Source of the DNA: CBDTTW01 sp965363675
GTDB lineage: Bacteria > Bacteroidota > Rhodothermia > Rhodothermales > DASSAV01
Assembly (NCBI GenBank): GCA_965363675.1
Contig: CBDTTW010000155.1
Span: 1-7,121 of the forward strand
DNA length: 7,121 nt
Reading direction: 5' to 3'
Under the pieces are notes generated by a model, which was given only the letters and a program-made list of their open reading frames with translations, ran no database searches and was not told the DNA's origin. Made by a program: the position numbers and the translations under genes. Positions 6,106-7,121 of the stretch are shown one piece after another. Positions within the stretch are counted from its first letter, which is position 1. Each line of letters begins with the position of its first letter.

Positions 6106-7121
6106 ATGTCTTCCCACGATATCATCATCATCGGCGGCGGCGTCGTCGGCCTCGCCACGGCATACCACCTCACGCGCCATTACCCGCAGCGCCGGGTGGT
6201 GGTGCTCGAAAAAGAAGAGCGCGTAGCCGCCCACCAGACAGGCCGCAACTCGGGCGTCATACACTCCGGCATTTACTACCGCCCCGGCTCGCTCAAGGCC
6301 GAAAACTGCCGCGAGGGCAAGCGCGCCCTCGTGGCGTTTTGCGAGCGCGAAGGCGTCGCCTATGATCTGTGCGGCAAGGTCATTACGGCCGTCACCGAGG
6401 AGGAAGTCCCGCGCCTGCACGCCATCTACGCGCGCGGTCTGGAAAACCGCATCTCGTGCGAGCGGATCCCCCGCGAACGCCTGCTCGAGCTGGAGCCGCA
6501 CGCCGCCGGGCGCGAAGCCATTTGGGTGCCCGAAGCCGGCATCGTGGACTACGTCGGCGTTTGCCTGCGCCTGGCCGAGCGCATCCGCGAAGCCGGCGGC
6601 GAGGTCGTGACCGGGGCCGAGGTCGTCGGCGTCGTGCGGCGGGGGCGCGCGCTCACGGCGCTCACGCGCGGCGCCGAGTACTCGGGCGGCTACCTCATCA
6701 ACTGCGCCGGCCTCTACTCCGACCACGTCACGCGGATGACCGGCGAGGACCCGGAGGTGCAGATCTTGCCGTTCCGAGGGGAGTACTACGAGCTGGAGCC
6801 GCACGCAAGGCGCCTGTGCCGCAACCTCATCTACCCCGTGCCGGACCCGGCGTTTCCGTTCCTCGGCGTGCACTTCACCCGCATGATCGACGGCTCGGTG
6901 GAGTGCGGCCCAAGCGCCATCCTCGCCTTCGCCCGCGAGGGCTACACCTTCGGCGAGGTGAACGTGCGCGAGCTGGCCGAGATGCTGTTCTTCCCCGGGT
7001 TCCTGCGCCTGGCGCGTCGGCACTGGCGCACGGGCATCCTGGAGGTGCAGCAGTCGCTCAGCAAAAGCGTGTTCCTGCGCAAGTTGCAGCACCTCATCCC
7101 CGAGATCGGCCCGGACGACAT
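6106..7121 (+). CDS. lhgO: L-2-hydroxyglutarate oxidase (3' end outside window)
   Basis: The reading frame is open from ATG 6106 to the window end (338 complete codons). LhgO/YgaF proteins are FAD-dependent oxidoreductases that convert L-2-hydroxyglutarate to 2-oxoglutarate, passing electrons to quinone or oxygen. They remove a toxic by-product of central metabolism. Seen: an N-terminal Rossmann motif GGGVVG (10-15), then VVVLEKE with Glu35 placed to bind the FAD ribose. The family signature HQTGRNSGVIHSGIYYRPGSLKA follows from residue 43. Further matches are CGKVITA, PEAGIVDY, NCAGLYSD and the LPFRGEYYEL segment. From memory the family is about 400-420 residues, so some 60-80 residues are missing past the edge. 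A weak AGAAG site lies 8 bases before the ATG; an ATG at 6074 is out of frame. A D-amino-acid or glycerol-3-phosphate oxidase relative is less likely given the NSGVIHSG motif. It is divergent from the M15 gene. Confidence 0.93.
   Translation, partial: MSSHDIIIIGGGVVGLATAYHLTRHYPQRRVVVLEKEERVAAHQTGRNSGVIHSGIYYRPGSLKAENCREGKRALVAFCEREGVAYDLCGKVITAVTEEEVPRLHAIYARGLENRISCERIPRERLLELEPHAAGREAIWVPEAGIVDYVGVCLRLAERIREAGGEVVTGAEVVGVVRRGRALTALTRGAEYSGGYLINCAGLYSDHVTRMTGEDPEVQILPFRGEYYELEPHARRLCRNLIYPVPDPAFPFLGVHFTRMIDGSVECGPSAILAFAREGYTFGEVNVRELAEMLFFPGFLRLARRHWRTGILEVQQSLSKSVFLRKLQHLIPEIGPDD

Noticed and set aside
6091..7092. A 333-codon open frame on the minus strand opposite lhgO
   Set aside because: It is low in recognisable motifs and biased in composition, while the plus strand encodes an unmistakable LhgO with an FAD-binding motif. 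It is a shadow frame.

Overview
This is a high-GC window, apparently from a Gram-negative chromosome. The best guess is a Rhodothermota/Bacteroidota-like or Gemmatimonadota-like bacterium. The reasons are the GC-rich coding, an outer-membrane barrel protein ending in Phe, a PII protein that resembles the Thermus/Rhodothermus type, and a secreted M15 peptidase of a kind I associate with these groups. The assignment is inference from protein style, not from a marker gene.

Layout. (1) 1-972, plus strand: the 3' part of an ammonium transporter gene (amt), then a complete PII signalling gene (glnK/glnB type). This is the classic nitrogen-uptake pair. It ends in a strong GC hairpin. (2) 1049-1732, minus strand: a 227-residue protein with a probable PD-(D/E)XK/DUF559-like nuclease fold, convergent with the PII gene. 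(3) 1733-1926: a divergent regulatory region with a strong ribosome binding site for the minus gene, a nested inverted repeat, and a plausible plus-strand promoter overlapping that repeat. (4) 1927-4884, plus strand: a 985-residue exported protein that joins a zinc-metallopeptidase domain (HELTH), a TolB/WD40-like propeller and an Omp85-type outer-membrane barrel with a VRGY motif. (5) 4888-5925, minus strand: a 345-residue exported M15-family (D-Ala-D-Ala carboxypeptidase-like) peptidase with two overlapping EF-hand-type calcium loops inside the catalytic domain. Its stop codon lies only 3 bases from that of gene 4. (6) 6106-7121, plus strand: the first 338 codons of an L-2-hydroxyglutarate oxidase (lhgO), running off the window. 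It is preceded by a hairpin with an oligo-T run on the minus strand.

How the genes work together. amt and PII form a functional unit: PII normally gates Amt and reports nitrogen and carbon status. Genes 4 and 5 both act in the cell envelope, but they are convergent and need not be co-regulated. The nuclease-like gene and lhgO show no clear link to the rest. No transposase, CRISPR array, tRNA or rRNA was seen. The most unusual items are the protease-propeller-barrel fusion and the calcium-loop insertion in the M15 peptidase.
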